From Maratus speciosus (lineage: Eukaryota > Arthropoda > Arachnida > Araneae > Salticidae): a stretch of 64,000 nt of DNA. The DNA lies in assembly GCA_963932465.1 (NCBI GenBank), contig OZ010788.1:666646484-666710483 (forward strand), in the 5' to 3' direction. Position 1 is the stretch's first letter. Each line of letters opens with the position of its first letter. Shown here in pieces: positions 21,852-34,061 of this stretch. Below the pieces are notes generated by a model. It had not been told where the DNA came from. It saw only the letters and a list, made by a program, of their open reading frames with translations, and did no database searches. The position numbers and the translations under genes were made by a program.

Positions 21852-23423
21852 TTAAGAGGTCTCGGAAAACTTAAAGAAAAAACAATTAACAATTTCAAAA
21901 AACAATTTTCGAAAATTAAAATTTTTTTAGCATTAAACTCCTATCTTTTCTGAACATTTTGATATACAGTCCTCCCCACTTAATCGGGTCACGGATAATC
22001 GAATAACCCGCTTAATCGAATATCTTCCGAAACCGAATTTATTCCTATTGCTTCCATGTTATTTTTCCCGCTTAAACCAAATGCCTTTTAGGAACGTCCC
22101 CACTTAATCGGATAAGAACTGTGTGACCGATGTTTGAAAATAGGCAAGAAAGCACGTTTCAGCTGTAATTTCCTTCCACCTTTTGTCTTTTTCGTTTTGG
22201 CTTTTTCGATGCAAACAAATTTTCAGTTCTTCATGCAATGATTTCGGCCAGCAGGCGTATAATGGACAGGTCAAATGATTTTCCCACCTTGAGCTCCCCA
22301 CCATCACTTCTTGCTGTTAACCAGGCTTTAATGGCAATGCACCGTCACTTCGAGACTCGAGATGGTAGTTGTGATATTTTGCACTCATTCGAAAAATAAT
22401 TCGATATTTACTCCTTTAAAATTCCACTTAAACAAATCACTTTAAACGATTTTTTAAGGCAGTATAAGTAACGCAAATTAGAAGTAGTAAAGTTTTGACC
22501 AAATTAAAACGAGCTGCATTAAGTGTGACGTAAACCATATAAATGTATGTACTGGCTTTAAATTAATACGTATTTACTTTATATTAGCATTTGTATTTAT
22601 TTTAGTTTATGTTATTCTCTTAACGATTTATTATGCTGTTAATTAAATATACCGCAGATGGTTATTTTGCCTTTTTATTACGCATTAAATATTTCAGTTA
22701 TGATTCCCCTGTTTAATCAAATACCCCGCTTAATCGAATATTTCTTCTGGAACCGTCAATATTTGTTTAAACGGGGACGACTGTAATTGTTTCCCAGAAA
22801 ATCCCATTTAGAACAGAAGTCATGGCTTTTAGAATTATACACGATCAGCTGAAGTGGCGTTTCTGTAACTGTGAAGCGATTTTTCTCCAAATGACATTTT
22901 TGGACATAACGGGCAGGATATCTCGAAAACTTCTGAATATTTTTTCAATACATGTACTTCATGTTAGTCTGAAAAAAATTGAACCTAAAATTTCACTTTA
23001 TTGTTCAAAAAAATATATTTTTAAGGCGATTATACTATTGAAATTTTCAAAATTTTGTATTAACTAAATACAACTTTGTATAAAAAATATAAAAATGGTT
23101 TAAATATAATATTTAGTTTCAGGGTAATTATTATAATCTGAAGTATAAATAGGCACCAAAAGTTTCATTCTAGTTGCAAAATATATTTTGTAATCCTGCG
23201 CGTAAGCTGTTATGCCAATTTTCTACTCGTCAAATATCTGGAAATTTGGAGCCTCCTATAAATGCTAATTCTTCATCTTGCAATTTTTTTAATACATGAA
23301 ATGAAAGAGCATACTTATCTTTCATCCCAATAAAAATTGTGTTTTTAAATATATACATTTTAAGATATTGTTGAAAATGGTCTGTTTTTTTTTTGATTTT
23401 TTCCAGAGTCCTGAGTTATTTAA
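21852..23423 (+). mobile_element. TTAA-7 element copy 2, split by a Tigger-like element
   Basis: Opens TTAAGAGGTCTCGG and closes AGTCCTGAGTTATTTAA. The body follows copy 1 from CTCCTATCTTTTCTGAACAT onward. Without the 817-bp insert and its TA it is about 750 bp, as is copy 1 without CAG-1. Confidence 0.7.
21967..22783. mobile_element. Tigger-like element, 817 bp
   Basis: Opens CAGTCCTCCCCACTTAATCG and closes TTTAAACGGGGACGACTG, with TA at 21965 and 22784. Internal repeats of CCCGCTTAATCGAATA face both ends. The other TTAA-7 copy keeps the empty site (GATTTAATTGTTTCC at about 11949). The minus-strand frame at 22307-22104 (67 codons, Lys-rich centre) may be a scrap of transposase, but I cannot identify catalytic residues. 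Confidence 0.8.
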
Positions 23424-23638
23424 CCCTTACCGGCACGGTGTCCTTAAAAAAAGGACCACTAATTTTAATTCCAAAACTAACAAACGGCACCAAGAATATT
23501 TAAGTAAAATTTTCCTATTATAATGTACATGAAAATGAGCAAGTTCGTATTTTCCAATAAATTCGTTTATAAATTGCGGTGTCAGTCCATTATTTTATCA
23601 GTTTATAAACAGAATTACTCCGCGCCGGTAAGGGTTAG
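23420..23638 (-). mobile_element. TTAA-4 MITE copy 2
   Basis: Opens TTAACCCTTACCGGCACGG and closes CGCGCCGGTAAGGGTTAG. It shares its left TTAA with TTAA-7 copy 2; its right site has mutated to TTAG. Confidence 0.75.
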
Positions 23639-23858
23639 CCACTTCACTGTCACTTTTTTTTGACACCATGAACTAAAAACAGGGAGCCAACACCACTTTT
23701 TAAGTATAGAAACATTTACCTTAAATAATCGAGAAAAGTCTCATTTAAAGAACCGAAGATTTCAGGTAAAAATTAGTGGTGTGTAAAAGTTTTTAGTAAC
23801 GAAGCAAGCTGAGTTTTCTTGCCCGAACTATGTTCGGGCAAAACAGTTAAGTAGTTAA
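23639..23858. repeat. Unnamed piece with a perfect short hairpin
   Basis: It sits between TTAA-4 copy 2 and the FB-1 right arm, and TTAA closes it at 23855. It contains AACACCACTTTT and AAATTAGTGGTGTG facing each other, and the hairpin TTGCCCGAAC-TAT-GTTCGGGCAA at 23819-23841. It is likely a third element of this chain. Confidence 0.4.
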
Positions 23859-24171
23859 TGAAAATGTCATTAAATAAGGTGTATTTTACTATTTCAAAAA
23901 ATTGGTGTCAATCAAGAAATCTGAATTTTAATAAAGTACCCCACTGGCAACATTGTTTTCATATTGGATAGTTTGACATTGTACCGACGATATGCAGTGC
24001 ATCTTAAACAATCTAAAATTAAATTTGTGTGATTGCAGCATCATATTTCCACAGTTAAAGAAATTAGTCCTTAGGTGACTAACAGTTTCGATTGAACACG
24101 TTTCTCAGTTATACGTCGTTTTAGAATGGTCCCTTGAAAGACGTATAATCTGTTCTTTTCTATTTTAAAAG

Positions 24172-24981
24172 TCTTTGAATCTGCAAAGCATCGATGCTGA
24201 CATATTGTTTGCTGAAAACTGGAATTAAGTAACTATACAGAAATAAGAATTTGCGTTTAAAATTATTTGTGATTAAAAAAGCAGGACTTAATGATTTCAT
24301 TCTTTGTAAATAAATTGTCGGAAAACTGGAAGTAGCGCTAATGATGAATTGAAATTTTTTCTTAAGGCTGTTCTCAAATCCAAAAGGGCAACTTTATGAC
24401 ATAAGTTTTAATTTATTTTTGTTCGGAAATGCATGAAACTAGCAGGTGTTGTTCAGAAACTATGTAATCGAACTGCATTTTCTGTTTTTTAGCAAACGCA
24501 ATAGATCTTTCAGAAAATACAGTGAAAGTAGGTGTTTAGAACTGAATTTCCACGCGAAAGAAGAATATCATCCATCACGTGATCAAAATCGCTTATAACT
24601 CAATAGATAATTTGTTGATCAAAAAATGGAAAACACAGTTCGATTCCAAACCACTTCTGTAGTCAGGCCTTCTCAATTTTACATCTTTCCGTTAAAAAAT
24701 GAATTCGTAAATGTGTCAAAACGTTTTGTGCTTGTTGAACAGAGCAGTTGAAGGACAGCCTTAACATTCTTTGAATCTGCAATACGCCGATGCTGACATA
24801 TTATTTGCTGAAAACTGGAATTTAGTAACTATACAGAAGTAAGAATCTGCGTTTAAATTATTTGTGATGGGGAAAAAAAGAAAAAAAAAAAAAAAAACAG
24901 TACTTAATGATTTTATTCATTGTAAATAAATGGTAGGAAACCTGGAAGTAGCGTTAATGATAAATTGAAAATTTTTCTTAA
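24172..24981 (+). repeat. Tandem duplication of about 200 bp, split by TTAA-9
   Basis: Unit a (24172-24365) and unit b (24768-24981) share CTTTGAATCTGCAA, GATGCTGACATATT and CTGGAAGTAGCG. Both end TTTTTCTTAA. In unit a that TTAA is the insertion point of TTAA-9; in unit b it continues into ordinary sequence. Confidence 0.75.
24362..24764 (+). mobile_element. TTAA-9 element copy 1
   Basis: 403 bp. It opens TTAAGGCTGTTCTCAAATCC and closes GAAGGACAGCCTTAA, with TTAA flanks. The second copy at 46484 is collinear and contains a nested hairpin. No reading frame is shared between the copies. Confidence 0.8.
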
Positions 24982-25916
24982 ACGTTTTTATCAACATTAC
25001 CTTTAAAGGAAGAATGAAAAATTTAAGCTCTAAAAAATAACAGCTAAATGAATAGCTTTTAAAATATACATAAGCTTTTTAAAGCTTTCTTTAGTATTTT
25101 TTATCCGGTTATATTAAAATAATTTGCTTGTTCTATTCGTGTTTCAGTCCTTTCACGCTTTATTTTACTAACCTCACATAAGATAATAAAATAATCTTTC
25201 TTTTGTTCGCACTTTTGAATTTTGAATTTTCTTTTTCTTTTGCGAAAATCTTTTTGCAGAACATTTTTTCCTGTTTAAAATTATAAAGATTTTTTTTTTT
25301 TTTCAGATCCATCTTTTTATTTTTTTGAGGCGATAATAAACTAGTTGATTTTTCCCCCTTACATTGAAAGATAATTATAGCAAAAATTTTAAGCAAAACG
25401 AGATTCTGTTTTTTTGTTAAAAATATTTGGGAGTTTTCAAAATTTTTCCTATTTATTTTTCCAAGCTCGGTTTGTTAACTTCAATATTTTAAATTAAATT
25501 TTTGAACAGTACGCTTTTTTTGCCTGAAGAAAGAACAGGTGAACTTAATAGAAGTTTTTACTTTGATTTATTCTCTTTTCTTATTAAAAAAAAAAAAAAA
25601 AAAAAAAAAAACATTTTGGGGGATGTACGATTGATACTTGTTTACTGTGAAGATTAAATATATGAAACCAAAGTAAATATAGTTTTTGAATACGATCTTT
25701 TCTTTATTATTATCTTTACAAAATGTTATAAAATGTTTGAAACGAACTGAAATCTTTCAGAAATGCTTTTTTTTTTTTTTTCAACTATTATTAAAAAATA
25801 ATAACAAACAATGAACATGAATGTATTTCAATAAATGCTATGCTTATATAATCTTTTATATAAGCGTACAGTATCTATTAATTATAAATCTCATCTGTCT
25901 ATCCGCTTGTAATATT
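24982..25916. other. AT-rich interval, no gene seen
   Basis: Poly-A at about 25586-25611 and poly-T runs at about 25291 and 25767. The part 25100-25450 loosely repeats 20840-21200 (TTCTATTCGTGTTT, TTATTTTACTAAC..CACA, AAGATAATAAAATAAT), so there is an old duplication between these places. Confidence 0.45.
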
Positions 25917-26252
25917 TTAGGCTAATGTAAAGTTCACCAACTTTACATTTTTTACAACGTTACATGTTGTAACTTATATATCCGTGCCGCTACAATCCAA
26001 GAAGAATGAAGCTCTGCTGTGTCCAAATAGCATTCAGGATCACAGGCCCTGAGGTACTATATGTATTATACATCTCATTCAAGTAGTCTGCCTGACGTGG
26101 AACCCACAGTAATTAGTTCTGAAGCACTTTTGAGATAAAATTTATCGATTGTAAAGTAAATGCCAGTTTGAGCAAACCTTTCCCAAGCCCGTAGGGGGAA
26201 CGTCGGACCTGTGGTATGACAGCGAAATGCACTAATCACTCAACTAGCGGGC
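25917..26252 (-). mobile_element. tRNA-derived SINE (minus strand)
   Basis: Read on the minus strand from 26252, it begins GCCCGCTAGTTGAGTGATTA, an A-box-like head, followed by an anticodon-arm-like TTCGCTGTCATACCACAGG. A B-box-like GGTCCGACGTTCC follows, two bases longer than the consensus. An unrelated body of about 270 bp comes after. The head-to-box spacing suits a tRNA origin. Only one copy lies in the window and no target duplication is clear. Confidence 0.6.
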
Positions 26253-26401
26253 GTCATATATTACTGTCTTCTATCTTTAGAAGAAGAAAATATTGAATTC
26301 ATGGAAAATTTCGACTGGTTTATACGTTCTAGAAGGTCCTGATCACGATTTGACTGTTTTTAGAACATTTTGATACTTTCTAATCATTTACTGAAAGGGC
26401 A

Positions 26402-26609
26402 TTAACCCGTTCGCGACGGGAGCCTTTTACGAAATGTTTATTACTTTGCTACCGGTTTAAAAAAACAGAAGTTTGTTCCTATTCAAATCGGGAAAATGCT
26501 CGGATTAAATAAGGCAAATTTTACAGTAAAATTTTACTGGTGAGGAAAAATGAGGATCCTTAGGCCTATTTCCGGCACGTATACGTGTCGCTCGTCCCCA
26601 AGGGGTTAA
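26402..26609 (-). mobile_element. TTAA-1 MITE copy 3
   Basis: Opens TTAACCCGTTCGCGACGGGAG and closes GTCGCTCGTCCCCAAGGGG plus TTAA. It has the core TTAAATAAGGCAAATTTTAC at 26505. Confidence 0.85.
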
Positions 26610-26969
26610 GGCATTGGAAAGCACAGTAGAGTATAACAGATATTTTAAAATAAATAAATAAGTAAATAAAGACAAACTAAATTGAAATCACGTTCTTGCA
26701 GCAGGCTTTAAAATATCGTTGACTTCAAATCAAATTTAATTTCCTGGAAGAAAAAAAATTAGAGCTTTCTGAATTTAAATGTATGGTAAATGTCTCAAAA
26801 CTCAATAAAGTCGCACCAAAATTCGGAAAAGAAAACTTATTAAACTTAAAAAATTCACCTTCTACTCACCCATAATGCAACATAAACTCACAAACTAACG
26901 ATGTCACTTAAAATTAACCAGAAGCAGAATATACAAGTTAATTTCGAAGATACAAAAATGATATGCCCC
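26610..26969. other. No feature seen
   Basis: AT-rich sequence with a short AAATAAATAAGTAAATAAA run at about 26650. I see no gene or repeated element. Confidence 0.35.
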
Positions 26970-27187
26970 TTAACCCTTTCGAGTGCCGTGTCTTTAAAAA
27001 AGGTCACCTAATTTCAATTCCAAAACTGACAAACGGCACCAAGAATATTTAATTAAAACTTTCCTTTTATAATGTACGTGAAAATAAGCAAGTTCGTATT
27101 TTTTAATAACTTCTCGCATGAATTCTGGTGTCAGTCCATTATTTCATCAGTTAATAAGCAGAATTACTCCGCACCGGAAAGGGTTAA
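26970..27187 (+). mobile_element. TTAA-4 MITE copy 3
   Basis: Opens TTAACCCTTTCGAGTGCCG and closes CGCACCGGAAAGGGTTAA. It contains CTGACAAACGGCACCAAG and TTCTGGTGTCAGTCC. An open frame crossing its right end is not conserved in the other copies. Confidence 0.8.
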
Positions 27188-27736
27188 AGAATTATCATGA
27201 TTTAATTATCCGTGAATCAAAAGAAATTATTACGAAAGAAAATACTGTTTGTAATGTAATGACGTTATATCCTAAAACGTACCCAAAATTTGGCTCAGTT
27301 TGCTTAAAGAATCATAAAACACGTAATATTCCATTTCCCTCTATATCGATATTTTTATTTTCCAAATGTTTCCTGGATCTAAATATTAACTTTCACTTTC
27401 ACTCCTTTCGACACCAACCACCTGAAATTTGAAAATAAGACGCTTGTATTTTTGTATTCTCTGACAAAGGCTATGTATGTAGTTGAAAGTACTAAGAAAT
27501 ATTAAAGTAATTTAACACCTGCTTTAAATATTTTTCATCTTTTAAGTAATTTGCATACAGTGTAATTTTAAGTTTAACTTTTTAAATGTGAATTTAGCAT
27601 TCATTCTGTTTATTTATTTGCTAACGATGTCACTTACGTTTCAGAAACAATTAGTGCAATATGATCTATATGACCTTTATTTATTATGGTATGAGTGTGT
27701 TGTAGCTGCTCTTCCACAGACAGCAGTTCTGCACTT
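27188..27736. other. Unassigned interval with a retroelement-like 3' scrap
   Basis: At about 27465 a phrase like ACAAAGGCTATGTATGTAG, then GAAAGTACT, resembles the arms of the palindrome at 18870-19130. The rest shows nothing I can name. Confidence 0.35.
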
Positions 27737-27946
27737 TTAACCCCTTGAGGGGCAAGCAATTGCGTTTGTGTAATGCTGAATTCCCATCGGAAATTTAGAA
27801 AAAAATTATTTCAAAATAAGGAAAAGCCGTTTTACACCTTTTTCCACTAAAGTTAGAAAAGTAAAATTTCATAAACTTTTTCTGGTGCAAATCTTCATTA
27901 ATCGTAGGTGGGATAAAATATATCCCACTACCCCTCAAGGGGTTAA
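27737..27946 (-). mobile_element. TTAA-2 MITE copy 5
   Basis: Opens TTAACCCCTTGAGGGGCAAG and closes CACTACCCCTCAAGGGG plus TTAA. It is nearly symmetrical at both ends and has the TGGTGCAAATCTTCATTAAT block. Confidence 0.85.
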
Positions 27947-28080
27947 ATCTAGGAATATGGAAGGCTGCATTCAAAAATCGCTGTTGCCAACATTAATCAG
28001 GAATATCTCAGAATAGAAAAGCAGAATTTTTCTTGGAATTGCTTTTAGACAAGTAGTTACACGAAGATTTATTTCTGAAG

Positions 28081-28780
28081 AACGTTTTCTGGATTTTCTT
28101 TTTAGGTGTATTCATAATTATATAAATACATAGCACAAGTCGTCGTTTGCTCCGTCTATCTGTCCGCATAGAGCAGCTTAAAAACTACTCAACCGGATGG
28201 TTTGAAATTTAATATATAGAAACGCTGCAGAATTGTGTCGAGTCATTTAAAATTTTCTAAAAATCGAATTAAAATTTAAAAGATATTAATAAAGTTTTAT
28301 TCATCCTAATCAATCATATCATACGTCATGACTTCAATGACATCCCATGATAGATAATGATTCTGGGTTGCCATGGTGATGACGTCATATTTAACACTCC
28401 GCTAATCGCTTGTTTTTTCAAACAAGTGTGGTCGCGCTGTATCTGTCAGATACACCAGTATATATTCTTAATATTAATAAATAAAACACAATTTTAAGTA
28501 GAAAAAAATAACGTTAAATTTAATTCTTTAATATTATGAATATATTTTATGGTTTATAAAAGAATTAATGTATTAAAATATACATTAGAATTAGAATTCT
28601 GTAGTTTTCTGATTCAAAAATTCGTTTTCTGCTGTCGTGTATCTGTCAGATAAGGCGCGACTAACGAAATGTTAAGATGGAGTCCTATTATTTTCGTATG
28701 ACTGAATTTAATATATAGAATCATAATAAATTTTGCATTCATGCATTTTTGCATAAGAGTGCAACATTTATTGCACCGAG
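28081..28780 (+). repeat. D-1 dispersed repeat copy 2 (longest)
   Basis: Opens TTTTAGGTGTATTCATAAT, then a TCTATCTGTCCGCAT tract and ACTACTCAACCGGATGG. Then come ATCATACGTCATGA, GGTTGCCATGGTGATGACG and AAGATGGAGTCCTATTATTT. The motif GTATCTGTCAGAT appears twice (28439, 28637). Related pieces are at 34552, 37530 (minus) and 1500 (minus). The class is unclear. Confidence 0.55.
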
Positions 28781-29515
28781 ATCTGAATATTTATAAAACT
28801 AGTTATAGTACGAATAGACCTCCTTTGCCACGACTTACTAATAGAGAATACTAATAAAACTTAATATCATTTTAACTTACTAATGGAGAATGTGCAAAGA
28901 TGGAGGAGAATTTGAAATATTTATATATATACAATTTGTTTATTTATTTAAAGCTATTTACAACTATTTAAAAAAAGGCAAAAGCAGTTGCAAAAAGGAG
29001 ATATATATGAGTAAACAATGCAAAGAAGACTTTTTTTTTTACTCTTCAGTATTAAAATCTTTTTTTAAAAAACATGACAATTGTATGTTCTCACTCCGAT
29101 GGCAAAATATAACATACTTTATTCCCATAATCTGTACGAAGTTGTTTAAAAATTAAAAACGTTAGCTCTAACTATGCTCATTTATTTTCATTTGCTGCGT
29201 TTTAAAAATCTCTCTGTTATGAGTTTATTTTAAGTTTAACGTGTAAAAAACTTTTTTTTCTTCTTTGGTCTTATCTTCAATAATAATGTGACATTGTTTT
29301 AAAATTATTCTTAATGTTAAAATGTGAACTCTCGAATATAGGTGTGCTGAAGGTATTTTTTTCTAGTTTTGACTTTATACAACGAGTTCCTTATTTTTCT
29401 ATCGCTGGCTTACAAAAGTGGTTTAAGTCAATTTCATAATTTGCTTTTTCTCTTACTGTTTTCTGTAATTTTGTTTTTGTCGCCATTGTTTTACGTTTAC
29501 ACTGGAACGGCGAGG
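28781..29515. other. AT-rich interval, no gene seen
   Basis: An 88-codon frame at 28890-29156 is Lys- and Phe-rich with a Cys pair but shows no motif and no copy elsewhere. I treat it as chance. Confidence 0.4.
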
Positions 29516-29517
29516 TA

Positions 29518-30576
29518 CAATAGTGGAAAAAAAAAGTAAACACCCTCTACCAACTCCTCAACAAATGATCGTAGAAGAAAGTCACTTGTACCGAACAAAT
29601 GGAAAATAAGTCTACTTTTAAGTGATGTATAGTAAAATTTGCTTAGAGGAAAATCTACATATTAAAACGAATCCAAACTTCATTTTTTTCAATGGCAATA
29701 CCCAATTTTAACAAGATATTTCAACCTATGCCTAGACACTAAATTTCAAGTCATTTCAATGGTAAATTTTTGAATTATAAACATTCAAAACTGAGTGCTT
29801 CTAATGTTAAATTACATTTTCATATTTTTATTAATATCTCCTGAAATTATACTCCTAATATGCTATTTTTTTGTGTAGCAATAATACTAAAATACCCAAA
29901 CATAAATACGTTGAATTTGCAATTTTTATAATTTTATGATATGAATTATGAAATTAATATTAAAACAAATTATGATTTGCGACCTACAATTTTTTTGATG
30001 GCTTTAGATTTATTAAGTCCTACTTTATGGGAATCCAAAATTTCACATTTCTCTTCAACGTAGTTTTCAAATTATGCTTAAAAAACGACAAAATGATGGT
30101 TTAAGGGGTCTATGATAGAAATAGAAGTGAGTAGATATTTTGAAATTTCTTCTGCTGTCCTGTAATCTAACCGGCTTCATTGACTGCTTGAATGGTGTTT
30201 AAGATGCCTTGATCAAGAAGGGGGCTCTCTCGTTTAACAATCGAGTACCGAACTTCAATTTGGATACAGCCCTTAAAATACGCTCGTTTTAAAATAATTA
30301 ATTTCTCGCAAACTTATTGTACGAATTGCATAAAAAATTGTTTTTAGGCTAATTGAAGGGTTTAGTGTTCATTTATGCTGTTAGAATTATGCACTAGCAC
30401 TGCTATTGAAAAAGACAAAGTTATGGTTCGTTTTATTATGTAATTGTATCCCCATAAGCAAATTTTATATACATTATATAAAAGTAGACTTTATTACCAA
30501 TCGTGTGGTACAGTTAATTTTCTTCTACGATAATTTTGAAGAGTTAGTAAGGGTGTTCACTTTCTTTCCACGACTG
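29518..30576. mobile_element. Tc1-like element with long inverted ends
   Basis: Opens CAATAGTGGAAAAAAAAAG and closes CTTTCTTTCCACGACTG, with TA at 29516 and 30577. The inverted similarity runs about 110 bp on each side (for example ATCGTAGAAGAAAG against CTTCTACGATAAT, and AAGTCTACTTTTA against AAAAGTAGACTTTA). The 1.06-kb size is below an intact Tc1, and I see no DDE motif. It includes the phrase GATGCCTTGATCAAGAAGG, also seen near 41560. Confidence 0.7.
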
Positions 30577-30578
30577 TA

Positions 30579-31895
30579 TACTAGATCGGTACGTTTCCTT
30601 TTGACCCCTACCAAATGAATATATATTTCAATTCAAAACAGAATTTATTAAATAAAATAAATGAAATATATACCTAAATGAAAAGAGTTAAATAAGTTAA
30701 ATAGTAAAATATTTTTATAAAAATTGAGTGACAATTCCTGCGGTTCTAATGTTAATTATGTTGTAACGATACCTTTGATATTTAAAATTTTATATTTTGA
30801 CTTGCCCCATTTTTGCATTTACCGGTTTGTATAACCTATTGTTCTTTACTTTTTATCGCAACAATTGTGGATTTTAAAAAACGTAAGCTTAATAATTCAT
30901 TCATGTATTTATTCCTTTCTTTTTGAAATTTGAAATGGTGCACTTTGACGCATCTATTTTGTATTTAAGGCTCATATACTATTTAGTATTTACATGTTGC
31001 AACAACAATTTTTTAAAAACACAAGCTTAGTAATTTATTTACAAAAAGGTATTTGTTATTTTCTTCCCACACGACAACAGAGTTAACATATTTTTAAATT
31101 TGTTGAATATTTAAAATATTTTTCCCGTAAACATTGTGTATAAATGTATGTGTGATAGTTTTCTGTGAATATGGTACTTATTTAATTTGTGGTGACAATG
31201 GAAAAAATTATCTTAAAGAAGCCTTTTAGCTTGTTATTGTATTACTGTTAAAGTATTTATATTTATTATACGTTAAATTTTTATTGCGTAGATTTATGCA
31301 GCATTCTTCATTTCACTGGAAAAGGCTTTTTAGGGATACAAAATGGCGAAAATTAACTGAATTGTAATCAGGAAAAAAATCACGTCTCTATCATGCATTT
31401 AGTAAATTAGCTGCAACAAAAACGATTATAATAAACTCATTTAATTTTTTTCCACTGACAGTACAGAATATAATATTCAAATATTATAATTCATGTAAAA
31501 ATTTGCAGTTTCCTTTCATAAATAATTTGCTTATAATTTCTAATCTTTTGTCTATTTTTTTTTCTAATAAATATTACTGCTGAAATCAATTTTTTTATAT
31601 ATATAATGGCCCTTATATTTAAAAGGCCATCTTCTTTATTTAGCCACGGAATGTCCGTCCCAATATTATTATTATTATTAGGAAATAGTAGTAATAAAAA
31701 ATACGTGAAATTCGCAACACTAGCAACAGGGAAAGCAATATTTCCATAAGAAATATTCTAAAATAGTTTAAACACACATTTAGTCTACATTCCGCACACC
31801 TAACAACAAATGAAATAAAATAAGAACTTAAATTTTATTAGATTTAAATACATCTGAATAGCAAATATTGGTTACATTGGGGTCCAATATCGCTA
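30579..31895. other. AT-rich interval, no gene seen
   Basis: A repeated phrase TAAAAACACAAGCTTAGTAAT / AAAAAACGTAAGCTTAATAAT (about 30876 and 31013) marks a weak local duplication. A short (ATT)n lies at about 31668. Nothing coding is visible. Confidence 0.4.
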
Positions 31896-32225
31896 TCAAA
31901 GGAAACATTTCAAATGAAATACCAATACTCGTGAAATATTGTCTTTATATTGGGAATGTTTACAAGAAAAAGCCACTCACAGAAATATTGATACTAAACT
32001 GGAAATGCTTACATGAAAAAGCACCTATTACAGAAATATTGGTTTTATGTCAGAATATTTACAAGAAAAAGCCACTCTTATAGATGTCTTGGTTTTACAT
32101 TGGAAATATTTACAAGAAAAAGCCTATCTTGCAGAAATACTGGTTTTACGTTGTACATATTTAAAAGAAAAGCCACTCTTTCAGAAATATTGAACACACA
32201 TTGGAAATATTTGCAATGAAACGTC
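31896..32225 (+). repeat. Minisatellite, unit about 60-65 bp
   Basis: Five to six diverged units share the order TTTACAAGAAAAAGCC, ACTC, TACAGAAATATTGG, TTTTACATTGG, AATAT. Overlapping open frames on both strands here are by-products of the repeat, whose period is close to a multiple of three in places. Confidence 0.7.
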
Positions 32226-32339
32226 AGCCAATAGAGCAGGAAAACTGACTTTGTAATGGAAATATTGGCCAACTATTTTTATCAATATTAATTTAACCCC
32301 TATTAACACACCAACACTGAAGTAATATTTCCTGCCGCA

Positions 32340-33815
32340 AAAATATTGGACCAATATTAATTTGCTATCAGCACATAATAGTTATCAATATTTATACATT
32401 AAATACTAAGGATTTTGTAATTTAAACTATATTCCATAATCTCTGAAAAATATTGATATATAAATTCCATTATATAGGTCCAAAATATAACCATGGGACC
32501 ATATATAACCATAGAGCCTAGCATAGACCATAGGAGCAAAAATATTGGACCATTGGAAAAAATATTGGAACAATATTATTTTTCTATTAGTACATTATAT
32601 TTATCAGTATTCGTACATTAAATACTAAGGATTTTGTAATTAAAAATATATTCCATAATCTCTGAAAATAATTGAAAACAGAACTTTTCTTACTTTATAA
32701 ATAATTCTTTCGTAAAATTAAGCGGAGTGAATAAATCCTTATCTGAAAATTATTGGAAAAAATTGGACCAATATTATTGAACAAAATATTGATATTCCAT
32801 TATATAGGTCCAAAATAAAACCATAGGTCCATATATAACCAGTATAGAACCATTGAGACCATATATAGACCATAGGACCAAAAATATTGGACCATTAGAA
32901 AAAATATTGGACCAATATTATTTTTCTATTAGCGCAGTATATTTATCAATATTTGTACATTAAATACTAAGGATTTTACAACTTAAACTTGATTCCAGAA
33001 CCTCGAAAAATAATTGAAAACTGAACTGTTCTTACTTTATAAATAATTCTTTCGTAAAATTAAGCGGAGTGAGTAAATCGTTATCTGAAAATCATTGGAA
33101 AAAAATGGACCAATATTATAGGAAAAAATATTAATATATAAATTTCATTATATAGGTCCAAAATATAACCATAGAGACCATATATGACCATGGAGCACAG
33201 CATAGACCATAGGACCGTATATAACCATTATATAGGGCCAAAAATATTGGACCAATATTATTTTCCTATTAGCGCATTATATTTATCAATATTTGTACAT
33301 TAAATACTAAGGATTTTACAACTTAAACTGAATTCCAGAACCTCGAAAAATAATTGAAAACAGAACTGTTCTTATTTTATTAATACTTCTTTCGTAAAAT
33401 TAAGCAGAGTAAATAAATCGTTATCTGAAAATCATTGAAAAAAAATTGGACCAATATTATTGGAAAAAATATTGACATATAAATTCTATTATATAGGTCC
33501 AAAATATAACCATAGGACCATATATAACCATATATAACCATTGAGACCATATATGACCATATAGTATAGCATAGACCATAGGACCATAGATAACCATTAT
33601 ATAGGACCAAAAATATTGACCATTGGAAAAAATATTGGATCTTTCTATTAGCGCATTATATTTATCAATATTTGTACATTAAATACTAAGGATTTTACAA
33701 TTTAAACTGAATTCCAGAACCTCGAAAAATAATTGAAAACAGAACTGTTCTTCTTTATTAATAATTCTTTCGTAAAATTAAGCAGAGTAAATAAATCTTT
33801 ATCTGAAAATCAAAC
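32340..33815 (+). repeat. Satellite-like array, unit about 340-380 bp
   Basis: Five copies are marked by TACATTAAATACTAAGGATT at 32395, 32614, 32956, 33296 and 33675, so the spacings are 219, 342, 340 and 379 bp. Each unit also has CTTTCGTAAAATTAAGC and ATTGGACCAATATTA. A subarray of ATATAACCATA / GACCATATAT words expands or contracts between units and explains the length changes. Confidence 0.85.
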
Positions 33816-34061
33816 GTAGACTGCTCCCCGAAAAATATCCTATTTAGCGTAAATCCGTAATAAGTTCTTTCGAGAACGGAAAACCCATTAAGTTCTCGAA
33901 TCAGTTACAAAGTGACAGAAGGGGGGGAAAGAACGGGAGAATGAGAGATTTGTTCCTTGTAGCAAGTCTCCAAAAAGAAGACAAACTATTCGACTTTCTT
34001 TAATCAGTCATTTATCTCTTCTTACGTTAATATCGGAGTGAAGACTAAATTTAGACTCTTT

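Larger units (their letters stand above)
21773..23957. mobile_element. FB-1 copy 3, split by several elements
   Basis: The left arm ends TAAAATTCTCCTTGTTTTCG at about 21850. The right arm resumes at about 23868 with ATTAAATAAGGTGTATTTTA and ends CCCACTGGCAACATTG. Between the arms sit TTAA-7 copy 2, TTAA-4 copy 2 and an unnamed piece, joined at TTAA sites. Confidence 0.7.

Noticed and set aside
27118..27432. 104-codon plus frame
   Set aside because: It begins inside the right end of TTAA-4 and the other TTAA-4 copies break it.
31868..32272. Overlapping plus and minus frames of 64-71 codons
   Set aside because: Produced by the 60-65 bp minisatellite period; no protein features.
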